NCBI GenBank assembly: GCA_902761605.1
Contig: CACWLC010000026.1
Location: 1 to 35,321 of the forward strand
Reading direction: 5' to 3'
Length of the DNA stretch: 35,321 nucleotides
From: an uncultured Prevotellaceae bacterium
GTDB taxonomy: Bacteria > Bacteroidota > Bacteroidia > Bacteroidales > Bacteroidaceae
Numbering within the stretch: the first letter of the stretch is position 1; each line of letters starts with the position of its first letter. The notes beneath the pieces were generated by a model, which worked only from the letters and a program-made list of their open reading frames with translations, did not search any database and was not told the origin of the DNA. Shown here piece by piece: positions 26,392 to 34,086 of this stretch. Both the position numbers and the translations under genes were made by a program.

Positions 26392-27936
26392 TTAGTCTTC
26401 TACAATCTTGATGCGTCCTTGTGGCTTAGCGTATCTCTTGCCCGTGTTACCTCCAAGCACCTTGCCCAGATAGTCGGCCAAAGCCTCGTAATAACGTATT
26501 GAACTCTCAAAGAGTACAGGGCATTTCTTGAAACACTCAAAGAAACCGCCACCCTCATGATTATAGTTCGTGAGAGCCACACTATAGGTACGCTTCAGAT
26601 TGATTGGCGCATATTTGCCGTTCTCCTGAAGAATCTCAATATCGCTTACCCTATGGCTCTTGCTGTGCAGGGTGAATCGCAGACCTGAGCACTGAGGGAA
26701 GTTACCGTCGAGCACAGGTACGAGGGATGTACAACGAGTGAGCATCTGCTGGAGTTGTTCTCCTGTAACAGAGATACGGCGCAGAGTGTTATCGTATGGC
26801 AGCATGCCGATGATATCTCCGTATGTGATGTCACCAGCATTGATATCATTGCGGATACCACCACCATTCTCAAAGCCGATATCAGCCTTCAGAGCGTGAC
26901 GATATGAATCAGCTACCAAGTCACCAGCATTCGTCTCCTGACCTCTTACTACCCACTGACCATCCTTATTGCTAACCACAAGCTGGTAGTCGCTATGAGC
27001 CACCACTTTCGAGGTGACGGCCTTCACCATCTTACGGATACTGTCTGTAGTGGTTGTAATCTTTGCGTTCTCGTATGGGATGTCAGTACTCTTGATTAAC
27101 TTGGTGATGAATCGTCCGTCTGGAGTGATAAGGAGCTTGCCGACATTGGCAAACTGAGTGCCTGTCTGAGTTACGATAATCTCTTTTCCATCGAGATTGG
27201 TAGCCTTAGCACTCTCGAATATCTCATGTGAATGTCCGTCGAGCACGATATCAATGCCCCTGGTATTGTTTACAAGGCGATGCGAACTGAATCCCATCGA
27301 CTGAGGAGTCTCACCAACATGCGAAAGAAGAACCACATAGTCGGCTCCCTCTTTACGGGCATCATCTACGGCTTGCTGAATCAGTTGATAGAAAGTCTTC
27401 GGCTTCAGATCATAGAGCAGGATGCCGTTGGTGTCGTAGAATGAATAGCCTTCGAGAATCATCGTCTCTGGGGTGACAGCACCCACATAGGCAACCTTCT
27501 TATCACCATACTGGTGGATAACGTATGGCGCATAGACAGGCTGAGGCTCGCCTGCTTCGAAGAAGTTGGCGCAAGCCACTGGAGTTCCTACCTGCTCTAA
27601 CAGCTCCTTCAAGCGAGGCACACCATAGTCGAACTCATGATTGCCTAAGGTGATGGCGTGATAGACCATCTGGCGCATGATATCAGCGATATACTGTCCC
27701 TTAGAGATGGCTCCTGTGGTGTTTCCTTGAAGGAAGTCGCCCACACACACAGCAGCAGCGTAAGCAGTATCAGTACTATTGATGGCATCGCGAAGACCTG
27801 CCATCTTTGTATATCCGTCGATGCCGCAATGTACATCGTTCTCGTAGAGAATCACAATACTCTTCTGAGCCAAAACCGCATGACAACTCATCATAAGGGC
27901 CATCATGCAAAGGAAAGATTTCATCTTCATTTTCAT
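26392..27936 (-). CDS. Secreted 5'-nucleotidase/UshA-family metallophosphoesterase
   Basis: 514 residues from the chosen start MKMKMKSFLCMMALMMSC, with a signal peptide ending at VLAQ. An ATG at 27972 is rejected because it lies upstream of the -7 element (27958-27965). The metallophosphoesterase domain shows ILYENDVHCGIDG, GDFLQGN, LGNHEFDYG, LLSHVGETP and DGHSHEIF; the C-terminal substrate domain shows NAGDLVADSYRHA and GFENGGGIRNDI. Such periplasmic enzymes remove phosphate from nucleotides or related sugar phosphates. Exact substrate is unknown. The gene is convergent with cbiP and divergent from the DUF2461 gene, and probably stands alone. Confidence 0.9.
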   Translation of the reverse strand: MKMKMKSFLCMMALMMSCHAVLAQKSIVILYENDVHCGIDGYTKMAGLRDAINSTDTAYAAAVCVGDFLQGNTTGAISKGQYIADIMRQMVYHAITLGNHEFDYGVPRLKELLEQVGTPVACANFFEAGEPQPVYAPYVIHQYGDKKVAYVGAVTPETMILEGYSFYDTNGILLYDLKPKTFYQLIQQAVDDARKEGADYVVLLSHVGETPQSMGFSSHRLVNNTRGIDIVLDGHSHEIFESAKATNLDGKEIIVTQTGTQFANVGKLLITPDGRFITKLIKSTDIPYENAKITTTTDSIRKMVKAVTSKVVAHSDYQLVVSNKDGQWVVRGQETNAGDLVADSYRHALKADIGFENGGGIRNDINAGDITYGDIIGMLPYDNTLRRISVTGEQLQQMLTRCTSLVPVLDGNFPQCSGLRFTLHSKSHRVSDIEILQENGKYAPINLKRTYSVALTNYNHEGGGFFECFKKCPVLFESSIRYYEALADYLGKVLGGNTGKRYAKPQGRIKIVED

Positions 27937-27957
27937 CAGGTTTACGTAATTTGGAAG

Positions 27958-27989
27958 CAAAGGTACAAACATATTCTCTAACCTCCAAA
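27958..27989 (-). promoter_or_regulatory. Promoter of the 5'-nucleotidase gene
   Basis: On the minus strand TTTG (plus 27986-27989), a 20-base spacer and TACCTTTG (plus 27958-27965). It places transcription start near 27951 and fixes the ATG at 27936. Confidence 0.75.
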
Positions 27990-28003
27990 TTTTCGCACAT
28001 AAA

Positions 28004-28035
28004 TTTGGAATATACGATTATAATTCGTAACTTTG
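28004..28035 (+). promoter_or_regulatory. Promoter of the DUF2461 gene
   Basis: TTTG (28004-28007), a 20-base spacer and TAACTTTG (28028-28035). The ATG at 28044 is only eight bases downstream, so the transcript is nearly leaderless. Confidence 0.75.
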
Positions 28036-28043
28036 CCACAATT

Positions 28044-28769
28044 ATGGATGCAAAAAGGATATTGACGTTCCTGCGCCAGCTGATGGCGAACAACAACCGC
28101 GAGTGGTTTCAGGAGCATAAAAAGGAATATGAGGCCATCAGGGCTGACTTCGAACAGGGTGTTCAACAGGCTTTAGAGCGCATCGCAACATTTGATGCCT
28201 CGATAGCCCATCTGAAAGTGAAGGATTGTACGTATCGCTTTTATCGTGACACTCGTTTCTCTAACGACAAGTCGCCCTATAAGAACCACTTAGGTGCATA
28301 TATCGCAGCTCACGGCAAAAAGGCACTTCATGGTGGATATTACATTCACTTGGAGCCTGGCCATTGTATGGTGGCATGCGGAAACTATTGGTTGCCTACC
28401 AACATACTGACTTCTTGTCGTAATGAGATAATGGCTAACACGGAAGAGTGGCTCAGATGTGTCCGCAGCCCTGAGTTCCTGAAGTATTTCGGCAGTCCTG
28501 TAGCCAGCAGTTTCAAGGCTCCTACAGATGTTGCGAGCTGGGATCAGCCACAGGGTTTCGGACTTGAACGGCTGAAGACCTGCCCTGCGGGCTTCCCTCG
28601 CGATTGGGAATATGTGGAGTATCTGCGCCAGAAAGATTATTGCTGCTGGCATCAGGTAGCCGACGATTTCTATCAGGGCGACGGCTGGCTCGATGCCATC
28701 GAACCGATGTTCCGTACCGCCAAACCCATGATGGACATGATGAACTCAGTTATCGACGATTATGAGTAG
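28044..28769 (+). CDS. DUF2461 family protein (TIGR02453 type), function unknown
   Basis: 241 residues starting MDAKRILTFLRQLMANNNREWF, the usual opening of this family; the upstream ATG at 27951 precedes the promoter and is rejected. Further family features: YRFYRDTRFSNDKSPYKNHLGAYIA near residues 60-85, GGYYIHLEPG, and a C-terminal region rich in aromatics and Cys (RQKDYCCWHQV). No signal peptide, so cytoplasmic. Family members are widespread in bacteria and fungi with no agreed biochemical role. It stands between divergent and convergent neighbours and probably forms its own transcript. Confidence 0.85.
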   Translation: MDAKRILTFLRQLMANNNREWFQEHKKEYEAIRADFEQGVQQALERIATFDASIAHLKVKDCTYRFYRDTRFSNDKSPYKNHLGAYIAAHGKKALHGGYYIHLEPGHCMVACGNYWLPTNILTSCRNEIMANTEEWLRCVRSPEFLKYFGSPVASSFKAPTDVASWDQPQGFGLERLKTCPAGFPRDWEYVEYLRQKDYCCWHQVADDFYQGDGWLDAIEPMFRTAKPMMDMMNSVIDDYE

Positions 28770-28781
28770 AATAAATCCACC

Positions 28782-28801
28782 GGAGCAAAAGGCTATGCTC
28801 C
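28782..28801. terminator. Possible shared hairpin between convergent genes
   Basis: GGAGCA pairs perfectly with TGCTCC across an eight-base loop. It overlaps the end of the serpin gene and follows the DUF2461 stop by 12 bases. There is no strong T-run on either side, so the terminator role is uncertain. Confidence 0.3.
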
Positions 28802-30142
28802 TGTGAATTTCCCTACAAAGAGAATAACGCCGGAAGAAGCTTCTTGAATAACGTAGACAAAGGGGCGGTTGGCATGGAATGTGGCTTTGGGATATTCCAT
28901 AGGCATTGCTGACATCTCTATCATTCCTGCCACAGTAACAGCAGCCGCTTCTGATCCTTCTTCATTTACCTTGATCTTTGCCTTTTGTCTCATCATTGCA
29001 ATATAGACAGGCACTTCACACATATTCGGTATCTCAGCAAAGTATGAATCAAAGGCCAAGTTGATGCCCATGTTCTTCATCAGCCCTACGAGACCACCTT
29101 CTATGCCAAGTTTGTCTGTATCCGAACTTGTCTCAAAGCGTGGCAGTTTGAGATCTACCTCATAGGGACTGAAGTAGTTCTTCTTCATCGTAGCTATATT
29201 ATCCTCCGTAATTTGGCAGATTAGACCTTCTACACCAGAAAGGCCACATGTAGCAAAGTGGTTTATGACATCATCAGTGGTCTTTCCCTCCTCAGGCAGT
29301 AGCACCATCATGTTCCACAAGCCAGAGCCGTATGGTATCTTGACGGCAGAGAAGATATCATTATTCAGATATTGTATCAGCACGTTCTGGTGCATCATGG
29401 GCAGTTCGGTGGAGCCGTTTTCTTTGGCGAAGGTCTCTTCCCTGGTATTATTTTGGTCGAATTTCGAGGCCCAGTCTGCCTTGAAATAGATGGCATTGAG
29501 CAGATACGACATCATGTTAGGATTCACCTCGTCGAGGATGGTAGGAATCATGCCGTTGGTCTTGTCGCTGCACCAGCTGTTGATGAGGCTTAGGGTCTGT
29601 GGGGATGAGAAGTCGAGCGCCTCGGCCTTTGCATCGTAATAGGTCTGCATATCTTGTCCGAATTGTGACTTCAGGGTATAATTTTTATTTAAGAAGATAG
29701 CGTTGGCGATGTTCAGCTTCACTCTTTCATCCACCTTCGGCAGACCGTCTATCAGTTTCTTGCAGTATTCGTTTACAGCCTTGATGCCTCCCTCGTGGAA
29801 GCCTAGGGTCTGCTCAAGTTCCTTTTCTGTCTCTCCTGTGGCAGCATCGTTCACCATACCTAATACATAGGTGATGCTCAGCGGTGAGAAGATAAAACTC
29901 TTGCCGCTCTTGTCCACATCATTAACAGTCTTCAGGAAGTTCAAAGTAAACTGGTTGTTGTCGTTGGCAAACACCCTCTGTGCCTCCGTCAGTTGTATCG
30001 GCTGGGGATCCTCCAACATATATACCACTCTCTTCGGCTCGTCAGGATCTCCTGATATCTCTTCTGACGAGGAGCACGATGTCATTGCACTACTCAGCAC
30101 TACGGCTGCAATTAAAAAAACATACTTTCTCATATTTTTCAT
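28793..30142 (-). CDS. Lipoprotein serpin (serine protease inhibitor) with predicted P1-P1' Met-Ser
   Basis: 449 residues. A lipoprotein signal (VVLSSAMTSC) is followed by SSSEE, which suggests surface display. The serpin fold is clear: FIFSPLSITYVLGMVNDAATGETEKEL, LNIANAIFLNK, SYLLNAIYFKADW, PMMHQ and a closing NRPFVYVIQEASSGVILFVGKF. The reactive loop hinge EEGSEAAAVTV (from residue 394) has the small residues needed for loop insertion, so it is probably inhibitory rather than a storage-type relative. Counting 17 residues from the hinge Glu puts P1 at Met410 and P1' at Ser411, the pair found in human alpha-1-antitrypsin, pointing to elastase-like targets. Its start shares one base with the stop of the preceding lipoprotein gene (TAATG). 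It is the last gene of the ECF operon. Confidence 0.93.
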   Translation of the reverse strand: MKNMRKYVFLIAAVVLSSAMTSCSSSEEISGDPDEPKRVVYMLEDPQPIQLTEAQRVFANDNNQFTLNFLKTVNDVDKSGKSFIFSPLSITYVLGMVNDAATGETEKELEQTLGFHEGGIKAVNEYCKKLIDGLPKVDERVKLNIANAIFLNKNYTLKSQFGQDMQTYYDAKAEALDFSSPQTLSLINSWCSDKTNGMIPTILDEVNPNMMSYLLNAIYFKADWASKFDQNNTREETFAKENGSTELPMMHQNVLIQYLNNDIFSAVKIPYGSGLWNMMVLLPEEGKTTDDVINHFATCGLSGVEGLICQITEDNIATMKKNYFSPYEVDLKLPRFETSSDTDKLGIEGGLVGLMKNMGINLAFDSYFAEIPNMCEVPVYIAMMRQKAKIKVNEEGSEAAAVTVAGMIEMSAMPMEYPKATFHANRPFVYVIQEASSGVILFVGKFTGA

Positions 30143-31140
30143 TATTTATCTTTGCGGTAAAACTTCAGGTGTAGGCCATAATTGCCCCAGTATTCGTTTG
30201 GAATCTCATCCCATTCCATTCTGTCTTCTGAATGGCTCACGATATTAAATATAAATTCCGTCTGGCCATAATAGGCTTCCGTGTTCATAAGCTGTAAAGT
30301 GATACGATTCCCTTCGATTTTGTATTTGAAAGATCTTGTGGCTAATGGCCAACTGCCAGTGCCATCGGCATTGAAACTGAAATCCCACATATCTGCTGTA
30401 TCAGCAGAATTAGGGTTTTTAGAGTGATGGCTTGCCATCCATTCTCCAACAATCTGATAAACGTCTTTATTCTCATTTGAGGGAAAGTCTGAACATAGCA
30501 TTTCACCTGAATGAGCATCAACAAAACATTCGTAATGCGCCCAACACCCATACCAGTTGTCGTACCTATAAGTTAATCGAACATCAATTTTGCCTTTATA
30601 ATAAAACGGCGTTATCTGAAGTTGTACAGATATATCAGTGTTATCAAGATGAAGATAATTCGCAATGATATGCTTTGCATTATCCTGAGATATTTTTGGA
30701 TTGATATCCAAATTGTCTATAGGCACAAATGCTCCTTCTATGTTTTTCAGTACATCGTTCTGATCATAATTGCAAATATATCCGCAGCGATAAACCTCCA
30801 TTCCCTTATATAACTGAGCATATTCTATATAATTCGTTTGTGCATTCTTCAATGAATGCCTGAAAATAAGAGCATTGTCAGTCGTTAACGGAAGATTGTC
30901 CTTGAAGAACAATTCTGCTGATGACGGAGACTCCGAGTTAAACTCCGCCTTCATTATCATATTTGCATAGGTTGTTATTGTCCAAGAGCCTTGGTTGCTA
31001 ACAACTTCATCGTCTTTTGATGGACGAATGTTCGTTGAGGTATACTTGCATTCTTTTGGAAAAATATCACCATCATCGCTGCTGCATCCTGTCAGCATTA
31101 GCAGAAGGGCACTTATCCACAATAGACTTTTCCTCTTCAT
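30142..31140 (-). CDS. Lipoprotein with an FTP/PepSY propeptide-like region and a lipocalin-like C-terminus
   Basis: 332 residues with signal MKRKSLLWISALLLMLTGC followed by SSDDGD. The middle (about residues 75-215) follows the propeptide of thermolysin-type proteases: ELFFKDN, NYIEYAQLYKGMEVYRCGYICNYDQND, a PepSY-like ISQDNAKHIIANYL, and WAHYECFVDAHSGEML. No HEXXH protease follows. Instead about 100 residues begin VGEWMASHH and continue with WDFSFNADGTGSW and GNRITLQL, a pattern seen in small lipocalin-like domains of Bacteroidota lipoproteins. Propeptides of this type inhibit their proteases, so a free-standing inhibitor is possible; both domain calls are by eye. It is followed directly by the serpin gene and preceded by another lipoprotein gene after 13 bases. 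Confidence 0.65.
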   Translation of the reverse strand: MKRKSLLWISALLLMLTGCSSDDGDIFPKECKYTSTNIRPSKDDEVVSNQGSWTITTYANMIMKAEFNSESPSSAELFFKDNLPLTTDNALIFRHSLKNAQTNYIEYAQLYKGMEVYRCGYICNYDQNDVLKNIEGAFVPIDNLDINPKISQDNAKHIIANYLHLDNTDISVQLQITPFYYKGKIDVRLTYRYDNWYGCWAHYECFVDAHSGEMLCSDFPSNENKDVYQIVGEWMASHHSKNPNSADTADMWDFSFNADGTGSWPLATRSFKYKIEGNRITLQLMNTEAYYGQTEFIFNIVSHSEDRMEWDEIPNEYWGNYGLHLKFYRKDK

Positions 31141-31153
31141 CTTTGTATACTTT

Positions 31154-31708
31154 TTAGTATTGGAAATCGTATTCGATGTTATAGTTGATTTTGCCTGCTT
31201 TTTGCAATATCTGATACATGCGCTGTATACCTATTTCCTGCAGCTCTGTAATATCTCCCTCTATTACATTTCCATCTGCGTTTAAAATACGAGTTGCACC
31301 AAGGTCATACCTTGCCAACCCTTTGTTATCTGACATGAAATGGCAGAAAGTCAGACCATTGGGAAGGTAACTGGAGATTGCGCTATTTAGTTTCGCCTCG
31401 AAAAGGAAACTCCCTTCAGAATAGAACTGTATGACATACTGGGTAGGTATAGGATAGGCTTTAGAGTCAATCCGCTCAGTATCTTTCATTTTAAACTCAC
31501 CCGTTTCTGGGTTCACAGCGATGACATTGTCGAGGGTTAGGACATAGTCGCTTGGAATAATGTCAATCAGTTGCGCTCCCTCTGTCTTTATGATGGCATA
31601 AAGAGTCTTTTCAGAGTTGACTGCAGATGTCTCATCATCGCTGTTTGAACAGGCAATAAACATACTGCTATAAATTGCTGCTGCAAATAGTAATATCAAC
31701 TTTTTCAT
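31154..31708 (-). CDS. Unrecognised lipoprotein
   Basis: 184 residues with signal MKKLILLFAAAIYSSMFIAC followed by SNSDDE, suggesting surface display. The mature part alternates short predicted beta-strands (TLYAIIKTEGAQLIDIIPSD, YVIQFYSEGSFLFEAKLN) and ends in a helix-like stretch (ELQEIGIQRMYQILQKAGK). No family was recognised. It lies 13 bases upstream of the propeptide-like lipoprotein gene and 12 bases after the one before it, so it is part of the same operon and probably of the same surface function. Confidence 0.7.
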   Translation of the reverse strand: MKKLILLFAAAIYSSMFIACSNSDDETSAVNSEKTLYAIIKTEGAQLIDIIPSDYVLTLDNVIAVNPETGEFKMKDTERIDSKAYPIPTQYVIQFYSEGSFLFEAKLNSAISSYLPNGLTFCHFMSDNKGLARYDLGATRILNADGNVIEGDITELQEIGIQRMYQILQKAGKINYNIEYDFQY

Positions 31709-31720
31709 ATTTATAAAAGA

Positions 31721-32320
31721 TTATTTGATTTCGCTTGGAATATATTCGTAGCCAGTATTGGTATAGCGGAAGTGATAATACCCCCATCTGCCAGCATTGT
31801 CTTCCAACTCCTGGCCGTTAAGGTAGAATTGGGTATTTTTCTCTGGATCACCATTCGATTTCCACCTGAAACTGTTCTTGTACGCCAAACGAATTTGTTG
31901 ATTGTTTGGCAGATTCAGTATGATTTCACGATGGTCTATATTTTCTGTTCCGTCAAACTCGCCAAAGATCATTTCAAAGTCACCATTTAAAGTCTTATGA
32001 CTCCAATATTGTCGAAGCAAGAGCCCATAAAAGATTGGCATATAGGCTCTGGTGCCTGTATTCCCATACGTTTTTTCATAATACTCCTGATCCGTAATAG
32101 GCGGATATTCTTCCCCTTGATAGCTGACTTGTATGTCTTTAATAAGATTCCCCTGATAAGTGGAATCAAGCAAATCATGTCCTTCACTATCTGTAATGAA
32201 GATATTGAATTCTACTGGAGAGATATCCCAGATAATATCCCTTCCACCATTCTCGCTATCACATGCCGTATAAATGCATACGGACAAAATCATAATGATT
32301 ATTCCTTTCAAGCGTTTCAT
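31721..32320 (-). CDS. Unrecognised lipoprotein
   Basis: 199 residues from MKRLKGIIIMILSVCIYTAC, chosen because it yields a compact lipoprotein signal; an in-frame ATG at 32344 or 32350 would add a charged extension. After Cys comes DSENGGRD. The mature part looks like a beta-rich domain (IIWDISPVEFNIFITDSEGHDLLD, REIILNLPNNQQIRLAYKNSFRWK, TQFYLNGQELEDN). The SPVEFNIFITDSEGHDLLD opening is common in Bacteroidota lipoproteins of unknown role. It is the first of four lipoprotein genes after the barrel/anti-sigma gene. Confidence 0.68.
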   Translation of the reverse strand: MKRLKGIIIMILSVCIYTACDSENGGRDIIWDISPVEFNIFITDSEGHDLLDSTYQGNLIKDIQVSYQGEEYPPITDQEYYEKTYGNTGTRAYMPIFYGLLLRQYWSHKTLNGDFEMIFGEFDGTENIDHREIILNLPNNQQIRLAYKNSFRWKSNGDPEKNTQFYLNGQELEDNAGRWGYYHFRYTNTGYEYIPSEIK

Positions 32321-32350
32321 TGAAATATTAAACTTTTCTTTCATACACAA

Positions 32351-33547
32351 TCATTTTAAGATATTCCAGCGGACTCCAACCTGCAGATTGAAGTTCGTGG
32401 GTTTGTCCTTAAAGAAATTCTCTATCCTGCTACCATTATCAAAGTAGTGCTTTAAGCCTGGTTCAATGTATATACCCAGTTGTGGAATGATATCATATTC
32501 TATACCAAGGCTGGTATTGACAGACCATTGCATCTTGTCTTTATCCAACTCCTGTGCTATACCATTGCTCTCTAAACTGGTGCTGATGTTCCAATCTGCC
32601 TGTCCGCCTGCAGAGAGATATGCCTTCAGACCTTTGTATGACCATAGTTGGGCATTTATTTGGAGCGGTATACCGAAATAATATAATTTCTGCTCTTTAT
32701 TTATCTGCTGATTCTGTGTGGTATACAGAAAGTCTGAGCGCAGTCTTGTAAAGGCAACTCCAGTGGTTATTGAGAGTACTTTAGTCAATGGATAACCGAC
32801 AGATATTCCCAATGAGATAGGCTGATAGTGCTTCTGCCGCTCTTCATAGCCAGAAAGATATGCTGGAGACTGGGCTCTTGTAGCTGAGGCATAAGAATAG
32901 TCATTATTAAACTTCTGGAGCAAGCCTTCCGACATCAATACACCATTACTGCTTGCCTGTGTGCCAAAACCGTTCATCGCATAGAGATTGAGACTTACAG
33001 TGTTCTTATGATTCTTTGACAGCTCATGGATAGCTTTGTCTAATTCTCTTATTATTTCATCCTCTTTTGCTGGAACAGAAGGAGTTTCGGCAAGTTGTTC
33101 TTGTGGAGCATTCTCTGTTGTCTGATAGATTATCGAATCATGCTTGACAGAAACATTAACATCGTTTTCCGCTTCTGCTATTAACCGGGGATTATGTCTC
33201 ACAAGAATTTTACCCTGCTTTACAGGAATCTCTTCTTCCACATTATCATTATCTGACTCAACGGGATTATCCTGAATAATGTCCTTTTTTGCATCAGCAA
33301 GCTCTGTGGCATTCTGATTACTTTCAGATTCATTCGCCGAATGATACCACATGTAGCCTCCTGTGGCAAGGAATGAAGCCAGACACGCAGCAATAATCCA
33401 TTGCCGAAGAGAGATGAAACGGGCCTCCTGTGGCTTGGCTTGTGTCTGGAGAGCGGCCTCAATATCATCCCACAGTCCCTCTGGCGCATCAGTCTGATAA
33501 TCCGCCAGCTTGTCGTGCAGTTGTTGTGTCCACTTGTCCTGTTTCAT
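32351..33547 (-). CDS. Anti-sigma-like N-terminus joined to an outer-membrane beta-barrel domain
   Basis: 398 residues. Residues 1-45 are cytoplasmic-looking (WTQQLHDKLADYQTDAPEGLWDDIEAAL), as in anti-sigma-type proteins encoded beside Bacteroidota ECF factors. One membrane helix follows (about 50-68, WIIAACLASFLATGGYMWY), then an acidic low-complexity linker (about 70-170). From about 185 there is a beta-barrel of PorT-like type: ISLGISVGYPLTKVLSITTGVAF, YYFGIPLQINAQLW, AYLSAGGQADWNIS, LGIEYDIIPQLGIYIEPGLKHYF and FNLQVGVRWNILK. There is no cleavable signal. The gene overlaps the sigma gene by four bases (ATGA), so the two are probably translationally coupled and the protein probably controls the sigma factor. 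Confidence 0.78.
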   Translation of the reverse strand: MKQDKWTQQLHDKLADYQTDAPEGLWDDIEAALQTQAKPQEARFISLRQWIIAACLASFLATGGYMWYHSANESESNQNATELADAKKDIIQDNPVESDNDNVEEEIPVKQGKILVRHNPRLIAEAENDVNVSVKHDSIIYQTTENAPQEQLAETPSVPAKEDEIIRELDKAIHELSKNHKNTVSLNLYAMNGFGTQASSNGVLMSEGLLQKFNNDYSYASATRAQSPAYLSGYEERQKHYQPISLGISVGYPLTKVLSITTGVAFTRLRSDFLYTTQNQQINKEQKLYYFGIPLQINAQLWSYKGLKAYLSAGGQADWNISTSLESNGIAQELDKDKMQWSVNTSLGIEYDIIPQLGIYIEPGLKHYFDNGSRIENFFKDKPTNFNLQVGVRWNILK

Positions 33548-34086
33548 ATTTCTTGTTTACTCAGATATTCTTTAATCATTCTTGCCAACATCTTCTTTGC
33601 TCTATGGAAGTGCGAGAAAGAGGTATTCTCTTTGATGCCGAGTTGCTGGGCTATTTCCTTGTGAGAGTATTGCTCGTAGACGAAGAGGTTCAATACCGTT
33701 CGATAGTTGGCAGGCAGTCGTCCTATCATTTCTAAGAGAACTTCTGGGGGCACCATTTCTATATCTGGCGAATCTTCGTCTGCCTCATCGGGGATGTTGC
33801 TGACAAACAAAAAGCGCTCGTGTTGACGCAGATAGTTTACAGCACTGTTGACCACTATCCTCGACACCCATGATTTCAAAGATCCCTCACCACGATACTC
33901 GAATCTTTCAATTGAAGTCAGAATCTTTACAAAGCTGTCCTGAATCACGTCACGCACTTCTTCGCTCTGTGGAATATATCTCAGCCCGATAGCCATAGCG
34001 TATCCAGAATAACGGCAGTATAGACGGCGCAGGGCGCTCTTGTCTCCACTCCGTATTGAACTCAACAGCTCCTGCTCAGTTTCCAT
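33544..34086 (-). CDS. ECF-type RNA polymerase sigma-70 factor
   Basis: 180 residues. Region 2 (about 20-90) includes LYCRYSGYAMAIGLRYI, EVRDVIQDSFVKILTSIERFEYRGEGSLKSWVSRIVVNSAVNYLR, the -10-binding and core-binding part. Region 4 (about 118-172) includes GRLPANYRTVLNLFVYEQYSHKEIAQQLGI and a helix-turn-helix ending in NTSFSHFHRAKKML. There is no region 3, as expected for ECF factors. The start overlaps the preceding lipoprotein gene by 11 bases and the stop overlaps the barrel/anti-sigma gene. It probably drives its own operon in response to an envelope signal. Confidence 0.93.
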   Translation of the reverse strand: METEQELLSSIRSGDKSALRRLYCRYSGYAMAIGLRYIPQSEEVRDVIQDSFVKILTSIERFEYRGEGSLKSWVSRIVVNSAVNYLRQHERFLFVSNIPDEADEDSPDIEMVPPEVLLEMIGRLPANYRTVLNLFVYEQYSHKEIAQQLGIKENTSFSHFHRAKKMLARMIKEYLSKQEI

